Source: Gracilariopsis chorda (lineage: Eukaryota; Rhodophyta; Florideophyceae; Gracilariales; Gracilariaceae). From it: a stretch of DNA of 64,000 nt. The position numbers and the translations under genes are program-made. Shown piece after piece: positions 20,075 to 30,058 of this stretch. Positions within the stretch are counted from its first letter, which is position 1. The number at the start of each line of letters is the position of its first letter. Below the pieces are notes generated by a model, which saw only the letters and a list, made by a program, of their open reading frames with translations, was not told the origin of the DNA and did not search any database. The DNA is taken from NCBI GenBank assembly GCA_003194525.1, contig NBIV01000003.1:124001-188000 (forward strand). Direction: 5' to 3'.

Positions 20075-20510
20075 TGGGGGGGTGTTCTTGATTGAATGTA
20101 GGCGGTGCGCCAATAAACAACCATGTATGCCCCTCTAGGCGCATGCAAAACTCCTATTTGGCGCAACACTTCCCTACCATTTAAAAAATTCAGCAGCGGC
20201 AGCAGGAAAGCTGGCTGCTTAGTGGCTGGCACTCCCATAATGACTGCAGTGCCAAGCAGTTACAGAAGGCAACGTGTCGCGCTTTCCCTTCATTGGCTGG
20301 CACTACAGTCAATTTAGGCACCTACACACAAACCTCTACGGCTCCAGGTACTCTAAGCGCCGCGTGGCCCCGGGTTCTACGAGCGCTATTGCGAGCGAAA
20401 GCGAGCAAAGTGCTCGGAGAGCCTCCGAACGCTACTTAATCAACAAAGCTACATAAAAGACGCGGCGCGCAGCACGACCCATGGCCGAAGGCCGTTTCAA
20501 CTTGTCTAAC
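20075..20510 (+). repeat. Helitron-flanking module, downstream copy
   Basis: Same organisation and orientation as 12540-13470: GGGGGTGTTCTTGATTGAATG, arms around GGCGGTGCGCCA and TTTGGCGCAACAC, the GGCTGGCACT elements, GCGAGCGAAAGCGAGCAAAGTGCTC and a GGCCGAAGGCCG end. It is more diverged than the upstream pair. Confidence 0.85.
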
Positions 20511-20612
20511 CTATCTAAGTATTTGTGCGACAACGACCTTTGCACCCTTAAGAATTTAGCAAAATGCACGATTTCGTTTTTTTGGCGCAACTGCTCCAGC
20601 ACCCAACATCGT

Positions 20613-21255
20613 GTGTGGTGCAATGCCCCAAAGGGGAAAAGCACCGAAAGACGTTCGGGATCTTCCTCTCACGAGGTGAACCCAGTTGGGTAGAGCCCTC
20701 CCAGAGGTGTCACGGCGAAGCCGGTTTGTAAGACCAGGGACACCTGTCGCGACTTGCGCAGGGAGGTGAAGGCGAAGAATCGGTATCCGCGTGAGCGAGG
20801 TGTGATCCTCAGTAGAGGTATGTTTCCACGTAAGTGGGGAAGTGTGAGCGGGTGCACACAGGAGGGCCGCCGGAAGCGGGATGTACTACCCTGAAAGGGG
20901 GAAAGGAGGAAGACTGGGCGAGGGTGAGTCGCGAGAGCGACGAACAAATACGGCAATGCTCGTGGACAGGACTCCCTATACAGGGCGAAACACCAATGTG
21001 ATTGGAACAATTATATTACCAAGGATGGGCCTCTTTAGATGTGCAAGGGGGTTAGATGTCCCGTGGTTCACGGCGTTTCCCTCCAAGGAGGAGTAGAGCA
21101 CGCGCGCAAGCGGTAACAACTAGAGCCAGTTCCCCAGGTTGGGGTCCCTTGTTAGGGAAGGTTTACTGGTGCGACGGCAGTGCGCCGTCGCACTAAGTAC
21201 TAGCTTCCCAGAAATGGGTGTGAAAATAATAAATAAAATCAACTAAAATACTCCA
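20613..21255 (+). repeat. Structured repeat family, copy 1
   Basis: About 640 bp that can fold into consecutive hairpins: GGTGC/GCACC (20617/20641), CCGAA/TTCGG (20644/20654), CCTC/GAGG (20665/20673), ACCCA/TGGGT (20680/20687), a three-tier stem CCTCCC/GGGAGG (20697/20761) enclosing AGGTGTC/GACACCT (20705/20739) and CGGC/GCCG (20713/20720), then near the end CCCC/GGGG (21132/21141) and a 10-bp stem (21169-21178 with 21184-21193) before TAAGTAC. It ends in an A-rich tract (AAAATAATAAATAAAATC). A second copy at 36927-37622 keeps the hairpins with changed sequence. No ORF is shared. It may be a non-autonomous retroposon or a structured leader of a larger element. Confidence 0.75.
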
Positions 21256-21370
21256 CATTTCGTGGCAACATCCACTACTGTGGCCAACAGCCAATTGGCC
21301 CAAAACCGTGTCCCACGTGTCCATACCCACCATTGTGGGGCGTAGTTCATATACACACTACACAACCGAT
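21256..21370 (+). other. Chain of small hairpins after structured repeat
   Basis: A run of short stem-loops, such as CCACATTTCGTGG, CCACTACTGTGG, CCAACAGCCAATTGG and CCCACCATTGTGGG. The segment after copy 2 (37625-37800) has the same style with different stems. Confidence 0.55.
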
Positions 21371-21557
21371 AATATCGGGAAAACGATCAAGTACCAGGAA
21401 TCCCTCCCTGAGGGCGTTGCACTTCATCGTGCTTCACTTTCATTTTTTGAGCCTTTTGGTTCGCCATCTTTTTGCCTCAATGATAATGAAATATTTTGGA
21501 CAACCAAAACGTTTGATTCTCAGGTTTGTGACCGCTCAAGCTCCGGTCCTATCACTA

Positions 21558-21745
21558 TTTCCTGCAGGCAATATGCAGACGTCACAACTGCAGGAAAGTT
21601 TGGTAGGGCGGCGCTACCACTCTTTCCTGCAGGCAAGATGCAGACGTCGCAACTGCAGGAAAGTGTGGTAGGGCCGCGTTACCACTCTTTCCTGCAGGCA
21701 AGATGCAGACGTCACAACTGCAGGAAAGAGTGGTAGGGCCGAAGG
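21558..21745. repeat. 65-bp tandem repeat with internal palindrome, about 3 copies
   Basis: Units begin at 21558, 21623 and 21688. Each contains a 41-bp imperfect palindrome with arms TTTCCTGCAG and CTGCAGGAAA around a core with GCAGACGTC, separated by a GGTAGGGC ... TACCAC pair that also forms an inverted repeat. Copies differ by only a few bases. Confidence 0.9.
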
Positions 21746-24113
21746 CCCTTCTTACCTTTGTGTCAGCACCAAAGTTTGAAAACATCGTATTAGTGCTGAT
21801 AGTATAGGCTACTGATAGTGCGAAGATAATGGCGCTATCAGTACTGATAGTGGGAAGAAATTAATGGTGTCGGCGATCCGTGTAGTGTGTAATGCGTAGG
21901 TGGGATGGATTGAACGTCTCTGCATGTCGGCTTTCGATGGCGCACGGTCGCTGCAGCGCAACAGTGCTTTTATTTTTTCACGCAGCGCACATTGCTAATA
22001 CGCATGTACAGCGCATGAACCCACGCTCTATCTCGGGTAAGGCGACCGGATGTTCACAGTCTGTAGCTCGGCTAGTGTTGCTCGCAAAACGTGTAGAATA
22101 TTCCAGCACTGCTGGGACACACGTGTAGAGTTCCAGCAGCTCTTAGAGCATCCTTTGCTTCGCTGGGTCAGCTGTGGTACTGTATTTAAGTGACGCTGGC
22201 ACCAGAAGAGCGAGTTGCATTGGCTAGTGTCCGGAGTCTGCTAGAAGCCAATGGAGTAACCAAGACGCACACATGAGTAATTAGAAAGTATTAATGCGTT
22301 CCTGCTTTGTTTAAAGTGCTTTTAGACGCTATAAAAAGGCACGTTGAGGCCTAGATTTCACTCTGGACTCTGCTCTACATCACATTGACACACATACGTC
22401 ACCCCCCAACCTTTCTAACACATTCCGTCAACCTTTCAACCATCATCTGCATCTAGTGAGACGTTTGTCGCTAAATGCATACTTCGAGTGGAGAACTGCC
22501 GTCGCTAAGACCGGTTGAAGCGCTTCAATCATAGAAGGGAGATCGAAAGTGTGTAAACAATGTGCTTCTGTTATCTGTGAGCCCCACTGGAGCTTTGCTC
22601 GGATAACGGTGTTGGTCGAAAGACTTGGCGATTTCCGGACAGAAGTGCTGTACCAGAAACTGTACGCAGGCCACGTACCGTGCAACATTTCCTGCGAATT
22701 GCCTGATTGGTTACAGAGTGAAAGCATATCCTGCTGTTAGTAGCTCTCCTTTGTAAGCCTTGTAAGGATTTTACGCGCGTACTTTTCGTTAGCGCAGAAA
22801 TTGATAGGCTGCGAGAATTACTACACATCCGGAGTGTCTGATCGAAAGCCAAAAGTCTGACTCCTAGTGGCAATTGACGTAAGTCTTTGGTCGCGCGCCG
22901 TTTGAAGAAGTTTTGAAGAAGTCTTCTGGGACTCAGAATTTTGCTCTTTTTTTTCTTTTCATATTTTGCTTAGCAGGTTGATTTTTTTTGGTCCCTGCAT
23001 TTTCATTTGTTCGCTCTTTCTGTTTATCTTTTTCATCTCTACGGGGCTTTCAGCTACGAGGACACCCTTTTTAGCCTACATTGCTAAGTTTGGCCCCCAC
23101 TGCGTCACCGTTTTGTGATGGCGCCCACAGATAGGTCTACACTATCAGCAAACCCTACGGATAGTGTCTATGATCTGCAGCTCACTGACCCGACATGCTT
23201 ACAGTTGGATGAGCATTGTTCTGTGGAGGTCACTGCTTATTAGGTAGTGGAATGTTATAAGAACCAGGTCCACACGTCTACAATGGGTGGAAGTGTATCG
23301 TTGCCTGTGGGACAAAGCTCTTCAATTATGTCACAAGATGGAGAAGAAGCCCGTGTGGTGACGGGGTCTTTCCAACCGCGCACTGTGTGACCAGTAAAAA
23401 TGTGGCAAAGGCTGATAAGAATCTTATGTGCAGAGACTCACGGTGCAGAGGGGGCTGTCTTCTGCTAGGGCACTAGGAGGAGAGCCGCGCCGAACGGAGA
23501 GAGCGGAAAGGGGCACCCTGGAAAATGTTTGGACGAGCTTAGTAGCTTACGTGGAATCACTGCATCAAGTGTACGACGGGTGCTGTCTACCGAGGGTAAA
23601 GGGTTACCGCTCTAAATAGAGTACCAGCGTACATGGCCACCGAGCACGCAGGACTTTCGATGCAATCAAAGCTCGATGCGGATGACTTGTCGGGGCATTC
23701 GACACCATAAAAGACCGCAGTTGTAGGAGAGCCACGCCAATGGCTGAAAGACACGACGGCAAGGCTTCACCCGTGCCGCAAAAAGAGATTGCGTCTTTAT
23801 CGCGTTGGTGTGGAGTACGTGTACAAGCGCACAAGATAAACCCTAAACGAGGACAGAGAAGGTACGGGAGGGCATACGTGTTGGGCGATGTGGCCACATT
23901 GCGCCGCTGCACCAGTGTGATCGTGGCTCAAAACGGGTGAACGGAATTTGTATCGAGGCCGGCGGCAGCACTGGGGATCGATCGTTCCGTGGCGTCACGT
24001 GTAGGCAGTAGTTGAACTCCTCTGCGAGCAACGGACGGCGCACATTATTCCGCCACGGCGAGCAAGGATGAGTGCTCCCCTGGACACCGGTGCGGCGGTG
24101 AGCCGCGTTCGTT
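21746..24113. other. No gene recognised; decayed retroelement-like sequence
   Basis: No open frame of convincing quality. There is a TATAAAAAG at 22330-22338, followed by pyrimidine-rich sequence that could be an old LTR or promoter. An ATG at 23118 starts a frame coding about 40 residues (MAPTDRSTLSANPTDSVYD...) that continues past a TAG with coding-like composition, perhaps a broken capsid gene. I cannot assign either. Confidence 0.4.
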
Positions 24114-24115
24114 GT

Positions 24116-24122
24116 TATAAAG
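24116..24122 (+). promoter_or_regulatory. Putative TATA box of the zinc-finger gene
   Basis: TATAAAG lies 81 bases before the ATG at 24203, a plausible distance for a core promoter with a 50-base leader. It is the only such motif close upstream. Confidence 0.5.
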
Positions 24123-24202
24123 TGTAACACTCAACGGAAGCAGCGCCTGGCGCTGCGGGCGGAAGGACACCAAGTGCTCCCCGTCCCATCGCTCAGAGCT
24201 CA

Positions 24203-24891
24203 ATGGATGCCTCTTCGTCCCGATCGCCGTCTTCGAAGACGGCTTCCCGTCCTTCTTCCTCCTCTTCTTCGTCCGTGCCGGCCGAGACAAAGCCCGGCTT
24301 CACGCGTGTCTCCGTGCAACAACTGCTCAACCCAGACCCGGACGCTTCGCGCCCCATGCAGTCGCCTCCGTCACTAACGCGCTTCACCTGCGGAGTGGAC
24401 GGATGCGCCGCCCAATTCGACTCTGTGCCCGCGCTGCACAACCACGAGAGAAAGGTGCATCGAAAGCCAACCGTTCATCAATGCAACGTGTGTAACGCCA
24501 CCTTTTCCAACAACGCCAACAAGAACAAACACGTAAGTCTCTTCGCCAGCCCCAACATGGAAGCGCCTCTAGGCAAAGGAGAACTGACTCTTGCGTTTCT
24601 TGTGCTGATCAGATTCGAGCTGTGCATGAGGCTAGAAAGAAGGCGAAATGTAACTTGTGTAACATGTGCTTTCCGTATAACGACGGTTTACAAAGACATA
24701 TTCAAATGATTCATCAACAAAAACGACCGTTTCGGTGCAAGTTTTGTGACCAGCTCTTCAAGACCAAGTCCCATCTTACCAAGCACTGCATGACCATTCA
24801 CAAACATTTCTACCGAGAAGCTGGACCGCATCTCCAGTCTTCATCGTCCTCGCCACATCATCATGAACAACAAACCTCCCCAAAACCCTGA
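24203..24891 (+). CDS. C2H2 zinc-finger protein with four fingers, one intron
   Basis: Spliced CDS: exon 1 24203-24532, exon 2 24613-24891, 202 residues. The Ser-rich N-terminus (residues 1-60) is probably disordered. Finger 1: C63, C68, H81, H86 (C-x4-C). Finger 2: C94, C97, H110, H115. Finger 3: C123, C126, H139, H144. Finger 4: C152, C155, H168, H173; all have 12 residues between Cys and His and H-x4-H. The second finger is complete only after splicing, since H115 lies in exon 2. A short Ser/His-rich tail follows. Tandem C2H2 fingers with short linkers suggest a sequence-specific DNA-binding regulator in the nucleus; its targets are unknown. It converges with the CAP gene, 29 bases between stops. 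This looks like a true host gene. Confidence 0.88.
24533..24612 (+). other. Spliceosomal intron, 80 bp, phase 0
   Basis: Starts GTAAGT after CAC (His110) and ends CTGATCAG. CTGAC at 24580-24584 is a likely branch point, followed by a T-rich tract. Removal gives H-I-R-A-V-H, an exact H-x4-H spacer, and joins two frames that each carry zinc fingers. Confidence 0.88.
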
Positions 24892-24920
24892 AATAATATG
24901 ATTCTCCTCATTTTCCAGAG

Positions 24921-25526
24921 CTAGGATTGCCTTTCACGAGGAGCGGCGAACACCTGAATCCAATACAAATGCCCGTTACGATCGTACTTGACGTACACCC
25001 CAATTTCACGTGCCTTCTCGTTCATCAAGTTCTTGCGATGTCCCTCACTATTCATCCAAGACGTCATCACGTGACTCACACTACGCTGTCTTCTCGCCAA
25101 ATTCTCTGCGCCCCAACTAAACTCATACCCAGCCGCTTGAAGTCGTTGTGCCAGCCGAGTCTGATGACGGTGTTCCAACACCCCATCACGCACCAAAATA
25201 CGAACGTAATGGCGTGCACACTGGCTCAGACGGCTGCTTCTACGAAGCTCTGTCAGACCCTCTTCTGCTCGACATCTGTTCGTTTCCTCTATGATCTCAC
25301 TGCAGCATTTGCCTATAAACTCTTCTCGGCACATGCGACAACGCAATCTGTGACGTGTCAAGTTGCTGTCGTACTGACTTTGATTATGCTGATGCTGGAG
25401 ATGATTGCTGGGACAGTTGTGATGATGGTGATGATGGCCATGAGCTTGGTGATGGTCATGACCATGATGATGGCCGTCACCATGACCGTGGCCATGATTG
25501 TTGGAGTGGTCATGTTGATGACTCAT
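24921..25526 (-). CDS. CAP/PR-1 (SCP) family protein with His-rich N-terminus
   Basis: 201 residues from ATG 25526; an in-frame stop ten codons upstream rules out a longer start. Residues 1-50 are extremely His-rich (HGHGHGDGHHHGHDHH), suggesting metal binding. A short Cys-rich segment (CRMCREEF, CC) follows. The CAP domain fills the C-terminal two thirds: AEEGL, CARHYVRILV (first cavity His), WGAENLARR (cavity Glu), SEGHRKNLMN (second His, CAP signature) and YWIQVFA. CAP proteins are usually secreted and act in defence, lipid binding or cell-wall processes; the YkwD-like SEGHRKN form is close to bacterial and plant members. No signal peptide is visible, so location is unclear. The gene is intact and intronless, convergent with the zinc-finger gene. 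Confidence 0.88.
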   Translation of the reverse strand: MSHQHDHSNNHGHGHGDGHHHGHDHHQAHGHHHHHHNCPSNHLQHQHNQSQYDSNLTRHRLRCRMCREEFIGKCCSEIIEETNRCRAEEGLTELRRSSRLSQCARHYVRILVRDGVLEHRHQTRLAQRLQAAGYEFSWGAENLARRQRSVSHVMTSWMNSEGHRKNLMNEKAREIGVYVKYDRNGHLYWIQVFAAPRERQS

Positions 25527-27867
25527 ACTGGCTTTCTGCTTATGTTCTTGTTCTTGCTAATATCTGTATTGCCGTTTCCCACCTTTTTTGCGTTCTTGAC
25601 TACCTGTAGCTACCACGGTATTCTCGCAAACACTCGTTTTTGCTTCCCTCCCTTCCTCCCCAAACCTTCATCTTCACGCATCTTATGTAGCACAGGCCAT
25701 CCCTGTCAAGCCCGTTCATTCTGCTCTATTTCCCAGGCAACCCGACCTTCACACCCGTTCCCATGTTCAAACTTGGTCTTCTTTCTTCAACACTTCTTTT
25801 GCTCAAATCGCAACCCTTCAGTACGGATGGTGCCGAAGGGTGGTCTACTGTGCACACACTTTGTCCCCACCGGCGCCCCCTTTAAACAACATGTCACACC
25901 GCAAGCATTGCTCTTTGCCACCACCGGTGCAGAACATCTCATCAGACTGCGCAGCCTGAAGAAAATCAACGGAAAAAGCTAATCTGTGTACGTGACATGT
26001 CCGTATCGCGCATAAACCCGCTCTTTTGAATGGGGATTAAAACAGCACCCGCCGCCTCGTGCGCCTGAACTATCTTCCTTTCCCGCCAAACCGCAACTGT
26101 TCAAAAAGCCATTCGCTTCCGCCAATGGCACAGTTAATTCCCACCCTTCATCTCAGTCCTCATCCCTTGCGCACGTTACATGGCATCCCCTCCGGAGCTC
26201 TCTTCCCTGCCATCATCAAACAAACCGTTCACCTGCCTGTACAAGGATCTGAATGGGTTTACAGGGGTTTTCTGGACTTACGCTGATATCTACAGCACAC
26301 ACGGGCCGCAACCCGATCTTACCGCCCTTTATCGCCAAGGGTAAAGAGAAAAGGGAGGGTAAGATGTCACCAGATCTTCTGGGTGGTGCGAACGTGGTAC
26401 ATCGCATCCGTCTTGTCGTGGTGTACCCCTTACCTGTCGTTCTCCCGAGTTGAGGAAGGATTAGCAGAGCAAAGTCTGGAAGAGGCGAAACGCGCCAGAA
26501 CGAAATGGATTATACATTCGGGTCTCCCCGTAGAAGTTTTGCACCATTCTAATACGTCTTGGAATACCAGTTGGTGAGCGTAACAAGGCTGCTGCAGGGT
26601 GGGAGCACGCAACAGCTATCAACAATATTTTGAGTCGGAAGTTAAGAATGGTGTAACGGGGTAGAGAGAACTTGTCATTCACGAGGAGTAGCTAGCGGTT
26701 AACCTTAGTTGTTGAGAGATTGAGAAGGAATTATGATAAGTTCTACCACAGCGTCGCAATTAGACAATGTGCGCCCATAAAGAACAACAACACAACAAAC
26801 AGTTCACGAGTGCCACTTCACTACACAGCACCAACTCCGCATTTACACCGGTTTGAACACTCCTCAACCATAACCTCGTCACCGCAATGAACTTATTGAG
26901 CTCCACCACGCCATTCTGTTTCTCGCTAATCGTAACATCATGCAATCACCCTCTTCTTCAATTCTTGACAGCGTCTGAGCAATCTTATTTCGGCCTTCCA
27001 TCCTCTTCAAGCGCTTTGCAGTTGTGTCAATAAACACAAACTCTTTGGCTGCCACATACTCAAAGCTTTGCGAAAACAAGCCAGGGAGGCAGAATAATGG
27101 CACCGGAAGCATTTGTATTATAGCACATACACGCTCCCTGTTTTCCTTCAGCTTCATTTCTTCCACTTTCGACGTGACAAGTACTTACGAATGTTAGAGA
27201 AAGTGGAATGAGATCTGATATTCATATCTACACCTGCAAATCGGCTAAAGGGTTAGTTCCACTTTGTCATCCAAATCTCTCTATGAAACATGTCGGTTTG
27301 AAGCTGACAGGGCGTAAAAAGGCATCGCAGGGAAGAAGCCACATTAATTCCAATATACAAGGGATTGCCAGCTTTGTTATCGTACCCAAGAGCGAGTTTC
27401 TCACATTTTCTTACTCCCAGATCTGCTTTCCCACTGTATTCCTTTGTCCTATCACAACTTCTCTCCCTTTACCGAGTACCCTTGTACTGTAGGATTTAGA
27501 ACGGTAGCTGTACTTCTTCTCGTTTCAATTTTAAGCACAAACGGTGACGCCAGCATCCTAACCGAGACTACAGCACCACACAAGTGGCAACGCCTTTTAA
27601 TTGCACTGGCTGCAGTGTAAACCCCTACAATGGCGTCCTCTCGATATGCTCTTTGTCTGCGGGGCTGAGAGACTGCAAGTTTCGGGTGTGCTTCACCACA
27701 ATTCTATAATTCTGCACAACACTTGCATCTCTTTTGCTCGAGAACTATTTAGTACCGACTCGGTATGATTTGCTTTCGTTACAATCGGGCTGTCTTGCGC
27801 AACACGGCATGCAGCTGCAATTGTGAGCAAAGAGGGAATTAACAGCTCTTAGCTAGCTGAGCTCGGG
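25527..27867. other. No gene recognised
   Basis: Upstream side of the CAP gene and beyond. Open stretches are short and without motifs; the minus-strand frame at 26879-27166 is charged but matches nothing I know. Part of 25527-25800 should contain the CAP promoter, but no clear TATA box is visible. Confidence 0.4.
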
Positions 27868-28035
27868 AAGATCTCAATAGAGGTGTGCCGGCTACAGTCA
27901 CGAACAAAAAAGAGCACTATCTGGCACCTCTGTATATCTCCATGGAGATCATACACAGCGGGTGCCAGCTACAGTTACGGACTGAAATGAGAACGTTATT
28001 GTCTGGCACCTCTGTTCATCCCTATTGAGATTCTG
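27868..28035. repeat. Imperfect tandem pair with inverted arms
   Basis: Two units of about 77 bp. Each has GGTGTGCCGG or GGTGCCAG, then CTACAGT, an A-rich spacer and CTGGCACCTCTG, so the ends of each unit are inverted to one another. GATCTCAATAG, CTCCATGGAGATC and CCCTATTGAGATTC between units extend the symmetry. Confidence 0.75.
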
Positions 28036-28464
28036 CCAGTCTGATGTTGATTTTGTCAACAGGGATAGTATACTGCCTAGGCTCGCGAACAAGTCTTGTC
28101 ACGCTTACCAACGGCGTAACTCAACACTGCACGAGCACGTACATCCCACAACGTTTGGGCAAGACCCCACTTCCGTAATTTTACTACGCCTTCGAACACC
28201 ATGGTCCAAAACTCCGCGGAACCCGCATTCTTTCTTATTATGCACACAGGTTGAACGTTTATTCAGAATACACAGAATACAGCAGCGTACATTGAGTAAT
28301 GCCACTCTGTGCTATTTGAACAAGACGAATCGTACTGACGACATTAGTTAGCTTAACTATTCGCAATTTCTAAGGTTGGGAACGCATTCGAAATATAGTG
28401 GAGCAGACCCTTGGTAAACGTGTCACGTGGAATTGCGGAGATGACAAACACGTCCTCTATAAAC

Positions 28465-28467
28465 ACT
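28465..28467. repeat. Harbinger target duplication, left (ACT)
   Basis: ACT precedes the left inverted repeat and recurs at 31061-31063 after the right one. PIF/Harbinger elements make 3-bp duplications. Confidence 0.75.
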
Positions 28468-28493
28468 GAGTGCATTCGGAAATTTCCAGATGG
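28468..28493 (+). repeat. Harbinger left terminal inverted repeat
   Basis: GAGTGCATTCGGAAAT followed by TTCCAGATGG. The first 16 bases match the right end exactly, then 4 to 5 of the next 10. Confidence 0.85.
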
Positions 28494-28648
28494 ACTTTCT
28501 CGCCAAATTTGTGCCAATAAATGAAAGCCAAGTCACTTCTCCTTTGGCCTATCCTTGGCCAAATATGGCGATCAGAATGGACCCTTGGAGGGTCCATTCA
28601 AACCGCCAAACGTTCCGCCCAACCTTCTGAGACCAGTACAAGTTCCAA

Positions 28649-29848
28649 ATGAACTTGAGACTCCGAAGAGCAGTAGCAGCTGCTTGTGCTGCCAGTTACA
28701 TGGCTACCATAAGCGTCGTGATCACCATCAAACGCCGCAACGAAAAACGACCGTATCGTCGCCGTCACCGAGCAGCTCAGTACACGAGAAAAGGTTTCCT
28801 CCATCCCATGCGGTCCACAGAACACACGCCTTGGCAAAGCTTACTTAGATGGGGAACCGACAACGATTTTATCATAACAACAAACTTTACCAGATCAATC
28901 TTTACAAACACGCTTTTCCCAATGTTCAAAACAGCGCAGCAAAAACAGAATTATGGCAGTCCATTTCGTCGAACAGCTTCAAAGCGTGGTAGAAAAACAC
29001 TTCTGCGTTCCATTGACCTTCTTGGTCTAGCGCTAAACTACTTAAAGACAAAATGCAAGTCTTATCAGCTATGTCCATTCTTTGGAATTGTGCCATCCAC
29101 TCTTCGCGTGTGGTTGGACTTCTCTCTCTTCGTCCTTCTAAAGACAATAACATCACCAAATGCAGAAAACGTTCATGTGCGCTGGCCCACTTCAGAAGAA
29201 CAAAAATCCTCTGCGTCGCTTTTGGAAAACAATCGAAGGTTCGGTCCCCTTCTGAAAGGCGTGTTTAGCATTACGGATGGAGGGCGTTTCAAGTGTCAAA
29301 ACTACGGCAACGCTGATCTACAAAATGCCTTCTACGAAGGATACACTCAGCAAGAAGAAGTCACTAATCTGTTTGTATTCAACTTTTATGGGGAAATCAT
29401 TCATGCAGCGATAAATTACCCCGGAAGCTGGCATGACACTAGACTGGCTGGAATATCTGGTCTCTACAGCGATAAACTTTCGGACGGAAGGACGTCTCCT
29501 GGAATGGAAATCTTGGGGGACTCTGCTTTCGTGAACAACACGAGGTGCACGAACGGTAAAATTGTGCGAGCTCGAAAAACGAATGAGACCAACGACATTC
29601 CAGAGTCCCAAGAGCTAGCGGTGATAGATCTTATCATGCAACGAGTAATGCCGAGCGAGCGGCAACGCGCCGAGTGGGTTAGAAGAGCACTCAAAGGACC
29701 CTTTCCTCGTTTGGATGCCACATTGACTACAGATGCTAAGCGCCGAGATATCCTTATAGATCTGGCAGTTCGCCTGTTTAACTTTCTCACTCGCGTCATG
29801 GGTCGCAATCGCATTGCCCGTACGTACAATCCATCTACTTTACCGTGA
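28649..29848 (+). CDS. PIF/Harbinger transposase (DDE_Tnp_4)
   Basis: 399 residues from ATG 28649, close to the usual 350-450 for the family. The N-terminus is basic and probably contacts DNA; a helical segment near residues 110-150 (RKTLLRSIDLLGLALNYLKT) resembles the helix-turn-helix before the catalytic core. Catalytic triad: D210 in FSITDGGR, D291 in EILGDSAF, E342 in SERQRAEWVRRALKGPFPRL. GYTQQEEVTNLFVFNFYGEI and NYPGSWHDTRLA are the conserved core strands. It cuts and rejoins the element ends. It is convergent with its Myb-like partner and needs no splicing. Confidence 0.93.
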   Translation: MNLRLRRAVAAACAASYMATISVVITIKRRNEKRPYRRRHRAAQYTRKGFLHPMRSTEHTPWQSLLRWGTDNDFIITTNFTRSIFTNTLFPMFKTAQQKQNYGSPFRRTASKRGRKTLLRSIDLLGLALNYLKTKCKSYQLCPFFGIVPSTLRVWLDFSLFVLLKTITSPNAENVHVRWPTSEEQKSSASLLENNRRFGPLLKGVFSITDGGRFKCQNYGNADLQNAFYEGYTQQEEVTNLFVFNFYGEIIHAAINYPGSWHDTRLAGISGLYSDKLSDGRTSPGMEILGDSAFVNNTRCTNGKIVRARKTNETNDIPESQELAVIDLIMQRVMPSERQRAEWVRRALKGPFPRLDATLTTDAKRRDILIDLAVRLFNFLTRVMGRNRIARTYNPSTLP

Positions 29849-29937
29849 GCGCGGGCTGCAGCCCGAGGAGCAAAGTGCGCGAATGCGAGCGCCAGCGAGC
29901 TTTAACGCGCACTTTGCTCCCACTTTTAAGCCCGCGC
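29847..29937. terminator. Long hairpin between convergent Harbinger genes
   Basis: Perfect 15-bp arms, GGAGCAAAGTGCGCG (29867-29881) and its complement (29906-29920), are nested inside 9-bp arms GCGCGGGCT (29849-29857) and AGCCCGCGC (29929-29937). It begins at the transposase stop and lies before the Myb stop, so it could end or process both transcripts. Part of it (GAGCAAAGTGC) also occurs in the Helitron-flanking modules. Confidence 0.7.
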
Positions 29938-30058
29938 GAGCGGAAACCCTGGAAGTTTACATGGCGTTCTGAACGAATTCGTTACTGTTGGTGCTCCGGC
30001 ATTACACTGCTAGACAGCTTTCCCACCAGGTCATGAAGAGTGGTGCTCAGCGCAGAAA

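Noticed and set aside
20613-21255. Group II or group I intron as explanation of the structured repeat
   Set aside because: No domain V-like helix, no P/Q/R/S core elements and no intron-encoded protein could be seen.
21558-21745. CRISPR array
   Set aside because: Units are contiguous palindromic repeats without unique spacers, and the sequence is eukaryotic.
24927-25982. Long plus-strand ORF (351 codons) with very hydrophobic centre
   Set aside because: It is antisense to the CAP gene; the Met/Val-rich stretch is the complement of the His-rich codons. The CAP domain on the other strand is clearly real.
26879-27166. Minus-strand 95-codon ORF
   Set aside because: No motif, no conserved neighbour; may be chance.
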